Origin: Streptomyces pactum
GTDB taxonomy: Bacteria; Actinomycetota; Actinomycetes; Streptomycetales; Streptomycetaceae
Assembly: GCF_016031615.1 (NCBI RefSeq)
Contig: NZ_JACYXC010000001.1
Coordinates: forward strand, 496,001-560,000
Direction: 5' to 3'
DNA length: 64,000 nt
Positions 8,340 through 16,681 of this stretch are shown piece by piece (positions within the stretch are counted from its first letter, which is position 1; the number at the start of each line of letters is the position of its first letter). The position numbers and the translations under genes are program-made. The notes under the pieces were generated by a model. It saw only the letters and a list, made by a program, of their open reading frames with translations. It was not told where the DNA came from and ran no database searches.

Positions 8340-8744
8340 TCACGGGTGCCCGGACGGAACCGGCCGGCGCGGGCCCGGACCGGGCCCGCGCCGGATGCGT
8401 GGGCGTTCGCCGGGGCCGGTCAGGGGCCCGGCTCCGGCTCCCGGGGGTCGAGGGGGGCCGGTGTGCCGGGGTCCTGGGCGGGTCCGGGGTGCGGCGGGTA
8501 CGGAGGGACCGGATACGGGCCGGGGTCGGGTCCCGGGTCGGGGCGGGGGGTCCGGTCCGGGCGGGGGGGCTCGTCCGGGTCGGGCGAGGGCTCGTCCGGG
8601 TCGGGCGAGGGCTCGTCCGGGTCGAGGGTCCGGCCGCGGCCCGCCGGGTCCGGAACGCGGGGTGGGGCCGGGCTCGTCCGGTCCGGGGGGCGCGGCGGAT
8701 GGTGCGGGACCGTGGGGTGCCGGGCGGCGGTGCGGTTCGGTCAC
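8340..8744 (-). CDS. Possible Pro/Arg/Gly-rich small protein (134 aa), doubtful
   Basis: GTG at 8744 has an excellent ribosome site, GGAGGAGGAG, and the frame stays open to 8340, 31 bases before the decarboxylase start. The product is very rich in Pro, Arg and Gly and contains the repeat ALARPGR, caused by the 21-bp DNA repeat beneath it. Third codon positions are less G/C-biased than in neighbouring genes (many GGA, CGA, CCA), which argues against coding. If real it would be an unstructured protein co-transcribed with the decarboxylase. No family is recognised. Confidence 0.25.
   Translation of the reverse strand: MTEPHRRPAPHGPAPSAAPPGPDEPGPTPRSGPGGPRPDPRPGRALARPGRALARPGRAPPPGPDPPPRPGTRPRPVSGPSVPAAPRTRPGPRHTGPPRPPGAGAGPLTGPGERPRIRRGPGPGPRRPVPSGHP
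8568..8625. repeat. 21-bp tandem repeat (2.8 copies)
   Basis: GGCTCGTCCGGGTCGGGCGA plus one base is repeated at 8568-8588 and 8589-8609 exactly, then in a truncated third copy from 8610. It lies in GC-rich sequence upstream of the decarboxylase gene. As 21 is a multiple of three, it expands a heptapeptide in the doubtful frame on the reverse strand. Confidence 0.85.
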
Positions 8745-9331
8745 GGGGCTCCTCCTCCGTCTCCGATGGGCCGGTGGCGGGCGTTCCGCCGTGGCCGCGG
8801 GCCCGCCGTGCGGTGTACCGCGGCCGTGCCGTGGGCCCGCCGGCCCGGGGCCGGCCCTCGCCGCCGGGGCCGGCGGGCGGCCCGGAAGGCCGGCGCCGGT
8901 GCGGTCCGGGGCCGTCCCGCGTCCAGGAGCAGGGCCTGTGACAGGCATGCCGCACGGACCGCCGTCCGCTCCGCACGTGCATCCCCTGTACCCGGATATT
9001 CCGTTTCCTCACGGTCGGCCCGGCCGCCTTCCTCCCCGATGACAGCCGGGGCGGGCCGCCGCCCACTGCCGGGAGCACCGGCTCGCCGCCCCCGGCCCCG
9101 GCGCCCCGCCCTGGGGCCGTCGGCTCCCCGCCCGGTGGCCGCCGCCACGCCGCCCGTCCCCGCCGTCGCCCGAGCGGAACGCCGGGGGCGACCGGGACGA
9201 CGGGGACGACACGTACGGACGGGGGCGACGCCTACGGACGGCGGGGGCCGGCCGCCGTCTCCCGGACCGGGCGGCCCCGCATGAGCAGGTGCGTACGGGG
9301 CAGTCGGTCCCCCTGAGACGGGAAGGACGCC
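8745..9331. other. Divergent intergenic region
   Basis: The 587-bp stretch lies between the leftward decarboxylase side and the rightward DUF6328 gene. An AT-richer patch around 8985-9015 (GATATTCCGTTTCCTCA) may hold a promoter. No gene, palindrome or repeat of note was seen. Confidence 0.4.
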
Positions 9332-9904
9332 ATGACCATGACGAAACAGCCGGTCGAGCACATCGGGGAGGAAGACACCGCATGCTGCACGCACCACGGC
9401 GGACGCGGCCGCCGGCCGGGCACCGAGCAACCGGAAAGCGCGCGGGAACGGGTCAACCGCCGCTGGAACGAGCTGCTCCAGGAGACCCGGGTCGCGCAGA
9501 CGGGTGTGCAGATCCTCTTCGGGTTCCTGCTCAGCGTGGCCTTCACCCCCATGTTCCGGAACCTGGAGACGTTCGACCGCGTGGTCTACGTCCTCACCGT
9601 GGTGCTGGGCGCGTCGGCCACCGGGTCGCTGATCGCCCCCGTCTCCCTCCACCGCTTCCTGTCCGGCCAGCGTCTGAAGGACGAGGTGGTGGAGACGGCG
9701 AGCCGGCTGATGATGTGCGGCATGGTGCTCCTCGCGCTCACCATCGGCTGCACGCTGCTGCTGATACTGCGGATCGTGGTGCCCGGCGTCCTTGCCGAGG
9801 TGCTCGTCGGCGGGGTGATGCTGTGGTTCGCCCTCTGCTGGTACGCACTGCCGCTGTGGCTGCGGCGCCGCGCCGCCCAGCGCGGCGGAGGCGGGGGCGC
9901 ATGA
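9332..9904 (+). CDS. DUF6328-type integral membrane protein
   Basis: The 190-residue product begins with a hydrophilic, His/Glu-rich segment and the conserved-looking ESARERVNRRWNELLQETRVAQTG. Four hydrophobic segments follow: ILFGFLLSVAFTPMF, VVYVLTVVLGASATGSLIA, a segment around MMCGMVLLALTIGCTLLL, and the last around VLVGGVMLWFALCWYALPLWL. It ends with a basic Gly-rich tail. The layout and the RxNxELLQExRVxQTGVQILFxFLL signature match the actinobacterial DUF6328 family of unknown function. ATG at 9332 has GGAAGGA upstream. Membrane location is clear; role is unknown. Confidence 0.85.
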   Translation: MTMTKQPVEHIGEEDTACCTHHGGRGRRPGTEQPESARERVNRRWNELLQETRVAQTGVQILFGFLLSVAFTPMFRNLETFDRVVYVLTVVLGASATGSLIAPVSLHRFLSGQRLKDEVVETASRLMMCGMVLLALTIGCTLLLILRIVVPGVLAEVLVGGVMLWFALCWYALPLWLRRRAAQRGGGGGA

Positions 9905-9918
9905 CACGCCGGTCCGCT

Positions 9919-9949
9919 GGCGTACCGGCCTGAGCCCTGCCGGTACGCC
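9919..9949 (+). terminator. Hairpin after the DUF6328 gene
   Basis: GGCGTACCGGC and GCCGGTACGCC form a perfect 11-bp stem with a 9-base loop, 15 bases after the stop codon. Confidence 0.65.
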
Positions 9950-10277
9950 GACGCTCCTGCGGTACGCCATTCCCCGCCCGCAGGGCCTGCCTGCCGTCCA
10001 CCCTCGCCCCTCACCGGCCGGCACCCGGCCCCCACGCCCGCCCCGCACCCACACCCGACCCGGCCCGCGGCGCCGGGTGAACTGCGGTGCGCAGCCGGGG
10101 ACTTCGCGATGCCGCCCCCTCCACCGCCCGGCGGGAGGCGGCACGCGTCGCGGCGGCGCGCCCCAACGGCGGCACGGCGGCTGCACCTCGGCCCGATGAG
10201 GAGCCGGGCCGCCGCAGCCGGGCGAGGAAGGGGCGAAGTACCCCGACCGCGCACCTCGGCGCGGGGCAGCAGCACGG

Positions 10278-10354
10278 CCCACGACGCCGGCCCCGGGCAC
10301 GGAGAACGGCACGACCCACGACGCCCGCCCAGGGCACGGAGAACGGCACGACCC
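10278..10354. repeat. 37-bp imperfect tandem duplication
   Basis: Two adjacent units start at 10278 and 10315. Both begin CCCACGACGCC and share an identical 23-base block starting GGGCACGGAGAACGGCACGA (10295-10317 and 10332-10354); a few bases between these blocks differ. No gene covers it. Confidence 0.85.
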
Positions 10355-11343
10355 GCCGCACCGCGCACCGTCGGCACACCACGCGGCCCGGAACCACCAC
10401 GCGCCCCGGCGCGCGAGGCGGGGAGGGGGGCGCGGCGGGCCACGGCGCGCTGTGCGACGACGGAATCACGCCGAGTACGGACGGGCCGGTCCGGGGCCCT
10501 CCGCACTCCGGACGCGGACCGGCGCCACCGTGCCGGTCCCAGACACGACGGCCCTCTCCGGGAGAAAGTGCCCGGGACATGAACCACCGCACGGCCCGGG
10601 TTCCCGATTTCCGTGTGACCGGCGTCTCATCCACGTCGTCACATCACCCTCTCCACACCTTTCGGACACCTTCCGCTCACCTGCCGGAGGGGGCCGAAAT
10701 ATGCCGGGGGCGATCGAAGCGTAGGAGAGGATTCCGGGGACCGGTCACGCGCCGGACGCCGTTCCCGGGCCGTCCGCGCCGCAGTACAGACAGGGAGCCG
10801 CCAGTGATCCCGTGCCCGTCCGCGCAGTCCACGGCGATGGCAGCGCAGCACCGGGCCCTCCGGTCGAACGGCACCGCCCGCCCCCGGCACCCCCTGCCCG
10901 GTCACCGCGCGACGGTGCCCGGCCGCCACCCGGCCGGCACGGACCCCCGCACCGGGGCGGCGGCCGCGGGCACCGGACGGCGGTGGTCCCCGGCCGCGCC
11001 CGGCGGTGCGCCGGGGACCCGGCGGGCGGTGCAGCGGCGCGGCACGGCCGCCCGGCCGGTCCGCCGGCCTCCGGGTCCGGGTGTCACCGGCACCGGGGCC
11101 CGGCCGGGACCTCCCGCACCGGCTGACCCCGCCCTCCGGCCCCCGCCCCGCCGGACACCGCCGCGGGCCCACCGGCCCGCCCGCCCACCGGTCCCCGCCC
11201 GTCCGGGGCGCCCGCCCGGTCACCCCGGCGCCCGGCGCACCGGCCCAGGCCCTTCGGGACGGCCGGCCCGTACCCAGGGGCGGCCCCCTCCCGGTCAACC
11301 CCGGCTCCGGCATGTGCCCGGCCCCGCAGATGAAGGACTCCCA

Positions 11344-12747
11344 TTGATCAACGCCAACGTCCTGTTCGAGATGGCGCTGGGCGGCGGACTCGTCGCCGCG
11401 TCCGGCGCGCTGGTGGCGCAGGCCCGAGGGAAGCAGGCCGCGCTGCGGGCCCGGCAGGCCGCCGAGGCGGAGGTGTCCCGGGTCAGGGCCGCCGCGGAGC
11501 TGTCGGTCCGGCAGGTCAGACAGGCCGCGGCGGAGGAGGCCGAGGCGCTGCGGCGGCAGGCCGCGACGGACCGGGAGTGGCGGCAGGCCGCCCTGGCGGA
11601 GACCCAGCACCTCGTGGAGCGGCGGCTGCCGCGGCTGGTGGACGTCGAGGCGCGCCGGCACCCGGGGGTGGAGGTGCCCGGCCCGTCCCAGGCGCTGCTC
11701 CGGGGCAGCCCGTGGGAGGACCTCCACCAGGCCGCCCTGGACCTGGTGCGGGAGGCGGTGGAGACCACCCGGGCCTCGGTGGGGCGCTCCGCCCGCGCGG
11801 GCGTGCGCGGCGTGGCGGACGAGGCGCAGACCTTCCTGACCAAGCTCCAGATGAAGATCGACGAGGAACTGGGGAAGCACCCGCACGCGACCGCCTACCA
11901 CCAGAGCCTCATCGAGATCGACCACTTCGCCACCCGGAGCCTGCACACCCTCCAGCGGCTGCGCGTGCTCGCCGGGTCGTGGCCGGGCACCCAGCGCGCC
12001 AACGCGTCGATCCGCGAGATCGTGGAGAGCGCGCGCGGCCGGGTCGGCCCGTACGAGCGGGTGGAGTACACCTACCGGCCGGACGTCGGCGAGCTGTTCG
12101 TCGAGGGCCGGGTGGTCGAGCCGATCGTGGTGGCGCTCGCGGAGCTGATGATCAACGCGACGATGTACTCCAGCGACACGGTGAGCGTCTACGCCCAGCA
12201 GGTGCCCGCCGGTTGCCGGATCGTGGTGGAGGACACCGGTCTGGGCATGAACGCCTTCCAGCTGGCGGACGCCGAACGGCTGCTGTCCAGCAGGACGCTG
12301 CTGGACGTGACGGCGCTGGAGGACGAGCGCAAGCTCGGCTTCGCCGTCATCGGACGGCTCACCCACGACTACGGCTTCCGCGTCGACGTGGGCGCCCCCT
12401 CGGCGAGCGGCGGTGTGAAGGCGGTCCTGCTGGTGCCCACCGCGCTGATGGGCGAGGCCCCCGAGCGCGGCGAGGCGTCGCCCGTCCCGCTGGAGGAGCC
12501 CGGCCCCGCGCCGGCGGCCGCCGCCCCCGCCGCGCCGCCCGCCGGTGCACCGCCGCAGACCACCGTCTCCGGGCTCCCGAAGCGGCAGCCGAAGCAGCTG
12601 ATGACCCTTCCGCCGTCCGGGCCCAGTCAGGAGGCCGTCACCGACACCGCGGACGCCCACGACCTCGCCGACGGCTTCGAGCAGATCCGCCGGGCCCTGA
12701 GCACCGGATACGCCCAGAACGACACCGACACCGGAGGATTCCAGTGA
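11344..12747 (+). CDS. cvnA: Conservon sensor-kinase-like protein CvnA
   Basis: The 467-residue product heads a complete conservon. It starts with a short hydrophobic segment (ALGGGLVAASGALVAQA), then a long Ala/Glu/Arg coiled coil, then a GHKL ATPase domain with N-box ALAELMINATMYS near residue 265, G1 box VEDTGLGMNAFQ and LGFAVIGRLTHDYG. The phospho-acceptor His region is not canonical, as in nitrate-sensor-like CvnA proteins. The tail is Pro/Ala-rich. TTG at 11344 is chosen because GAAGGA lies at the right distance. The stop overlaps the cvnB start (GTGA). CvnA proteins are thought to signal through CvnB-D at the membrane. Confidence 0.88.
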   Translation: MINANVLFEMALGGGLVAASGALVAQARGKQAALRARQAAEAEVSRVRAAAELSVRQVRQAAAEEAEALRRQAATDREWRQAALAETQHLVERRLPRLVDVEARRHPGVEVPGPSQALLRGSPWEDLHQAALDLVREAVETTRASVGRSARAGVRGVADEAQTFLTKLQMKIDEELGKHPHATAYHQSLIEIDHFATRSLHTLQRLRVLAGSWPGTQRANASIREIVESARGRVGPYERVEYTYRPDVGELFVEGRVVEPIVVALAELMINATMYSSDTVSVYAQQVPAGCRIVVEDTGLGMNAFQLADAERLLSSRTLLDVTALEDERKLGFAVIGRLTHDYGFRVDVGAPSASGGVKAVLLVPTALMGEAPERGEASPVPLEEPGPAPAAAAPAAPPAGAPPQTTVSGLPKRQPKQLMTLPPSGPSQEAVTDTADAHDLADGFEQIRRALSTGYAQNDTDTGGFQ

Positions 12748-13184
12748 CGACCGAACAGCCCACCGCCGATTCGACGGACCTGACCTGGCTCCTCAACAAC
12801 CTGACCCGGGAGCCGGGCGTCATCAACGCCCTGCTGTTCACCACCGACGGACTGGTGCTGGCGTCCTCGGACGCTCTGGCGACCGACGACGCCGAGCGGA
12901 CCGCCGCCGCCCTGTGCGGGGTCAAGTCGCTCCAGGCGGACCTGGGGGCGTTCTGCGGGCATCCCGGCGAGACGGGGAGCCGGCTGCGGATGCGGCACGT
13001 GGTGAGCGATCTGAAGGACGCCACCGTGCTGCTGTTCGCCGCCGGGTCGCGTACCGGCCTGGGGGTCTCGGTGCGCGGGGACTCGATGAGCCAGGAGGTG
13101 TCGCTGGCCATCACCGCCACCCTGAAGATGATCTCCGGGATGCGCCCGGTGCTGGACGCGCGTGAGCGGAGCGGCTCGGCGTGA
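12744..13184 (+). CDS. cvnB: Roadblock/LC7-domain protein CvnB
   Basis: This 146-residue roadblock protein is of the kind that regulates small GTPases. It begins MTTEQPTADSTDLTWLLNNL and has the roadblock core GVINALLFTTDGLVLASSDAL, then ATVLLFAAGSRTGLGVSV. GTG at 12744 sits behind GGAGGA and overlaps the cvnA stop, so the two are translationally coupled. Its own stop overlaps the cvnC start. In studied conservons CvnB associates with CvnD and CvnA in a membrane complex; that role is taken from the family. Confidence 0.93.
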   Translation: MTTEQPTADSTDLTWLLNNLTREPGVINALLFTTDGLVLASSDALATDDAERTAAALCGVKSLQADLGAFCGHPGETGSRLRMRHVVSDLKDATVLLFAAGSRTGLGVSVRGDSMSQEVSLAITATLKMISGMRPVLDARERSGSA

Positions 13185-13540
13185 CCCCGCCGGGACGCCA
13201 GAAGCGCGGCATGGTGCGGTCCTACACCGCCACCGGCGGCCGCGCCCGGCCGTCGCGGAGCACGCTGGACGAGGCCACGCTGCTGATCGCCGATCCCAAG
13301 ATGCCGCTGGCCGGGCTGGCGGCGCAGGCGTACCGGGTGATGGAGCTGTGCCTGCCGGGGGTGCTCTCGGTCTCCGAGGTGGCCTACCACCTCCAGCTGC
13401 CCGGTGCCGTCACCAAGGTCGTGGTCTCCGATCTCGTGGACAGCGGGCACCTGGTCGCCCGGGCGCCGTTCGTGCCCGCGGCCCACCAGCACGACGAGGA
13501 TTTCCTGAGAAGGGTGTTGCATGGACTCCAACAGCTCTGA
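13181..13540 (+). CDS. cvnC: DUF742 protein CvnC
   Basis: This 119-residue DUF742 protein has the family core VRSYTATGGRARPS at the N terminus and a predicted winged-helix part (CLPGVLSVSEVAYHLQLP then KVVVSDLVDSGHLVARAP). It overlaps cvnB by four bases at its start and extends 20 bases into cvnD at its end, so the whole operon is coupled. DUF742 proteins accompany CvnB and CvnD in nearly all conservons; biochemical function is not established. Confidence 0.92.
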   Translation: MTPPGRQKRGMVRSYTATGGRARPSRSTLDEATLLIADPKMPLAGLAAQAYRVMELCLPGVLSVSEVAYHLQLPGAVTKVVVSDLVDSGHLVARAPFVPAAHQHDEDFLRRVLHGLQQL

Positions 13541-14117
13541 CCGCCGCTATGTGTCGGCCGGAGCCCGCTCGGTGAAAGTGCTCGTCCTCGGCCCGTTCGC
13601 GGTGGGCAAGACCACCCTGGTGGCGTCGGTGTCGGAGATACGTCCGATGCACACCGAGGAGCGGATGACCGTGGCCGGCGAGCTGGTGGACGACCTGGGC
13701 GGGCTGACGGGCAAGGACACCACCACGGTGGCCATGGACTTCGGGCGGGTCACCCTGGCCCGGGACATCGTGCTGTACCTGTTCGGCGCCCCCGGCCAGC
13801 CGCGCTTCCACCGGATGGTGCGGTCGCTGATGGAAGGGGCGCTGGGCGGGCTGGTGCTGGTCGACACCCGCCGCCTGGACCAGAGTTTCGACGCGATCGA
13901 CCTGCTGGAGTCGGCCGGTCTGCCGTACACCGTGGCCGTCAACCACTTCCCGGGCGCCCCCCGCTACAGCGACGCCGAGATCCGCGACTCGCTGACCATG
14001 GCGGAGGACCGGCCACTGGTGTGGCTGGACGCCCGCTACCGCCACTCGGCGAAGGAGGGGCTGATCGCCCTGGTCACCGACATCCTCGCCCGTCCCCGTC
14101 TGGAGCCCGCGCGATGA
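13521..14117 (+). CDS. cvnD: Ras-like small GTPase CvnD
   Basis: The 198-residue GTP-binding protein carries the P-loop GPFAVGKTT at about residues 24-32, a switch region TVAMDFGRVTL, and FGAPGQPRF at the G3 position, where DxxG is replaced by the conservon-typical GAPGQ. VNHFPG stands where N/TKxD would be expected. It forms the GTPase of the conservon complex. ATG at 13521 lies inside the end of cvnC, and its stop overlaps the following P450 start (ATGA). Confidence 0.93.
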   Translation: MDSNSSDRRYVSAGARSVKVLVLGPFAVGKTTLVASVSEIRPMHTEERMTVAGELVDDLGGLTGKDTTTVAMDFGRVTLARDIVLYLFGAPGQPRFHRMVRSLMEGALGGLVLVDTRRLDQSFDAIDLLESAGLPYTVAVNHFPGAPRYSDAEIRDSLTMAEDRPLVWLDARYRHSAKEGLIALVTDILARPRLEPAR

Positions 14118-15343
14118 CCGCCGCACCCGCCGTTCCCCGCCTGTTCGGTGACGCCTTCGCCGCGGACCCCGAGGAGGCGTACGCCGCGCTGCGGGCCGCC
14201 GGGCCGGTGGCCTGGGCGGAGATCGCGGAGTCCGTGCACGCCCTGGTCGTCACCAGCCACCGGGCCGCGGTCTCCCTCCTCAACGACACGGCCACCTACA
14301 GCAAGGACAGCCGGCGGTGGGCCGCGCTCAACGCCGGGAACGTGCCGCCGGACAGCCCGGTGCTGGCCCTGATGGCGTTCCGGCCGAGCGTGCTGTACGC
14401 GGACGGCGAGCAGCACCGGCGGCTGCGCGGGGCGCTCGACGACTGCATGGCGCGGATCGACATCCACCAGCTGCTGGAGACCACGCAGGCGCACGCCCGC
14501 CGGCTGGTCGCCACGATCGCGCCGGCCGGCCGCGCCGACCTGATGACCGAGTTCGCGGACACCCTGCCGCTGCTGGTCTTCGCCGACATCCTCGGCTGTC
14601 CGGCACCGCTGGCCGAGCGGATGGTCATCGCCTGCCAGGGCATCATCGGGGCCGGGGCGTCGGCGGCGCAGGCGGCCGCCGACTTCGCGCACATCCTCGC
14701 CGAGCTGATCGAGACCAGGAGCGCGCAGCCGGGGCCGGACTTCACCTCCTGGATGCTCCAGCACCCGGCGCGGCTCAGCTTCGAGGAGACGCTGCACCAG
14801 CTGTACTGCTTCGTCGGCGCCGGCACCATCCCCACCGCCGCCTGGATCGCCTCCGGGCTGCGGCTGCTGCTGGAGGACGACGTGTACGCGGGCGACCTCA
14901 CCGGGGGCACGGTCACGGTGCGCCGGGCCATGGAGAAGGTGCTGTGGACGCGGTCGCCGATGGCGAACTTCAGCGTGCACTTCGCCCGGTACCCGACCGT
15001 GCTGCACGGCGTCCCGGTGCCGCCCGACGTACCGGTGCTGATCAGTCACGCCGCCACCGGCACCGATCCGGCGCTGCCGCCCGGCCTGGGCTACGACAAC
15101 CGGTCGCACCTCGCCTGGTCGGCCGGGCCGCACCGGTGCCCGGCCGACAGCCAGGCCGGGGTCATCGCGCAGACCGCGATCGAGACGGTCCTGGACCGGC
15201 TGTGGGACCTGGAGCTGACCGACCCGGGTGTGCCCAACCGGCACGGCCCCTTCCACCAGTGCCCGGTCTCGCTGAACGTCCGCTTCCGCCCGCAGCGCCA
15301 CGAGAGCCGCACCGCCCCCGAATCCACCGGAGGACAGCCGTGA
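14114..15343 (+). CDS. cvnE: Conservon cytochrome P450, CYP157-like, lacking ExxR
   Basis: The 409-residue product is a cytochrome P450 with heme ligand loop WSAGPHRC (Cys342) and I-helix region FVGAGTIPTAAW. The K-helix, where nearly all P450s have ExxR, reads EKVLW (274-278), so the Arg is missing. Loss of ExxR with an E...W pattern is the hallmark of the Streptomyces CYP157 family, which sits next to a CYP154 gene in P450-bearing conservons. It overlaps cvnD by four bases. It may use electrons from ferredoxin, but its substrate is unknown, and it may have a non-catalytic or atypical role. Confidence 0.88.
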   Translation: MTAAPAVPRLFGDAFAADPEEAYAALRAAGPVAWAEIAESVHALVVTSHRAAVSLLNDTATYSKDSRRWAALNAGNVPPDSPVLALMAFRPSVLYADGEQHRRLRGALDDCMARIDIHQLLETTQAHARRLVATIAPAGRADLMTEFADTLPLLVFADILGCPAPLAERMVIACQGIIGAGASAAQAAADFAHILAELIETRSAQPGPDFTSWMLQHPARLSFEETLHQLYCFVGAGTIPTAAWIASGLRLLLEDDVYAGDLTGGTVTVRRAMEKVLWTRSPMANFSVHFARYPTVLHGVPVPPDVPVLISHAATGTDPALPPGLGYDNRSHLAWSAGPHRCPADSQAGVIAQTAIETVLDRLWDLELTDPGVPNRHGPFHQCPVSLNVRFRPQRHESRTAPESTGGQP

Positions 15344-16599
15344 ACCGTGCCCCGATATCCCTCGACACCACCGGAGGACGTCTGTACGACCAGGCCGACG
15401 AGCTGCGTGCCGCCGGCCCCGCCGTGCGCGTCGGGATGCCCAGCCGGCTGACGGCCTGGTCGGTCACCCGGGGCGATGTCGCCAAGACGCTGCTGACCCA
15501 CCCGCACATCTCCAAGGACGCCCGCCGCAGCTGGCCCGGCTACCAGCCGTTCGCGATACCGTGGCTGGCCGCCTGGGTCGACGTGGTGTCGATGTTCACC
15601 AGTGACGGCGCGGACCACAAACGCCTGAAGGACCTGGTCGGGCGGGCGTTCACCCCCCGCCGTATCGAGGCGATGCGGCCGGCGGTCGAGGCGATCGTCA
15701 CCGATCTGCTGGACGCCCTGGAGGCCACCGCTCCGGGAGGCTCCGCCGATCTGCGCGCCACCTTCTCCTACCCGATCCCCACCCGGGTCATCTGCAATCT
15801 CTTCGGTGTCCCGGACGAGCAGCGGTCCCGGATGCTGGACGTGGTGGACGCGGTGCTGGACACCACCGTCTCCGAGGAGCGCGCGGCGGAGATCCGCGTC
15901 GAGCTGTTCGCCGTGATGAGCGAGCTCATCGCCACCAAGCGCGTCACCCCCGGCGACGACATGACCAGCGTCCTGCTCGCCGCGCACCGGGAGGACGGTG
16001 ACCGGCTCAGTGAGGAGGAGCTGGTCAGCACCCTCATCCTGATGATCGGCGCGGGCTCCGAGACCGCCGTCTCGCTCATCGACCACGCGGTCGTCGAGCT
16101 GCTGACCCACCCCGGCCAGCTGGCCACCGCGCTCGCCGATCCGGCACGCTGGGACGACGTCACCGAGGAGACGCTGCGCAAGCACCCGCCGGTGATGCAC
16201 CTGCCGCTGCGGTACGCCACCGCGGACATCGACCTGGGCGAGGGCGTGACCATCCGCAGTGGTGACCTCGTCCTCATCGGCTTCGGGGCGCACGGCCGTG
16301 ACGGGGGCGTCAACCCCGACCCCGACCGGTTCGACATCGACCGCGCCGACCGGCAGCACCTGGCCTTCGGGCACGGCATCCACTACTGCCTCGGTGCGCC
16401 GCTCGCCCGGCTGGAGGCCCGGGTCGCCCTGCCGGCGCTCTTCGCCCGCTTCCCCCGCATCCGGCTCGCCGCGCCGGCCGGGACCCTGCGGCGCCGGCCG
16501 TCGTTCATCGGCAACGACTACGACCGGCTCCCCGTCGTGCTCTCCCCCGCCGGTGACGACGGCGTGCGGGCTGACGGCCGGGCCGCCCGGCGCCGGTAA
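15340..16599 (+). CDS. Conservon cytochrome P450, CYP154-like
   Basis: The 419-residue P450 has all canonical motifs: I-helix LMIGAGSETAVS, K-helix ETLR followed by KHPPVMHLPLRY, and heme loop AFGHGIHYCLG. The HLPLRYA segment and overall layout suit the CYP154 family that follows CYP157 in conservons. GTG at 15340 has GGAGGA upstream and overlaps the previous stop by four bases, so both P450s are made from one mRNA with the GTPase system. Substrate is unknown. Confidence 0.92.
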   Translation: MNRAPISLDTTGGRLYDQADELRAAGPAVRVGMPSRLTAWSVTRGDVAKTLLTHPHISKDARRSWPGYQPFAIPWLAAWVDVVSMFTSDGADHKRLKDLVGRAFTPRRIEAMRPAVEAIVTDLLDALEATAPGGSADLRATFSYPIPTRVICNLFGVPDEQRSRMLDVVDAVLDTTVSEERAAEIRVELFAVMSELIATKRVTPGDDMTSVLLAAHREDGDRLSEEELVSTLILMIGAGSETAVSLIDHAVVELLTHPGQLATALADPARWDDVTEETLRKHPPVMHLPLRYATADIDLGEGVTIRSGDLVLIGFGAHGRDGGVNPDPDRFDIDRADRQHLAFGHGIHYCLGAPLARLEARVALPALFARFPRIRLAAPAGTLRRRPSFIGNDYDRLPVVLSPAGDDGVRADGRAARRR

Positions 16600-16681
16600 T
16601 TCGCTGGACGGCCTGGCCGCGAACCACTGGGATGGCTCCGACTGCCCCTCGCACCGAGCGGGCCGGCCCCAGGAGCTGTGC

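Larger units (their letters stand above)
9905..11343. other. 1.4-kb intergenic region upstream of the conservon
   Basis: No supported gene is seen although many frames are open. The region holds the DUF6328 terminator, the 37-bp tandem duplication, and an AT-richer patch at 10585-10735 (for example CATCACCCTCTCCACACC and CGAAATATGCC) where the conservon promoter may lie. A GTG at 10804 with GGGAG upstream is in frame with cvnA and would add a 180-residue Pro/Arg-rich extension; this is considered unlikely. Confidence 0.45.

Noticed and set aside
10804..11343. An upstream GTG start for cvnA with GGGAG ribosome site
   Set aside because: It would add 180 residues of Pro/Arg-rich filler unlike CvnA proteins. 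TTG at 11344 with GAAGGA fits better, though this is not excluded.
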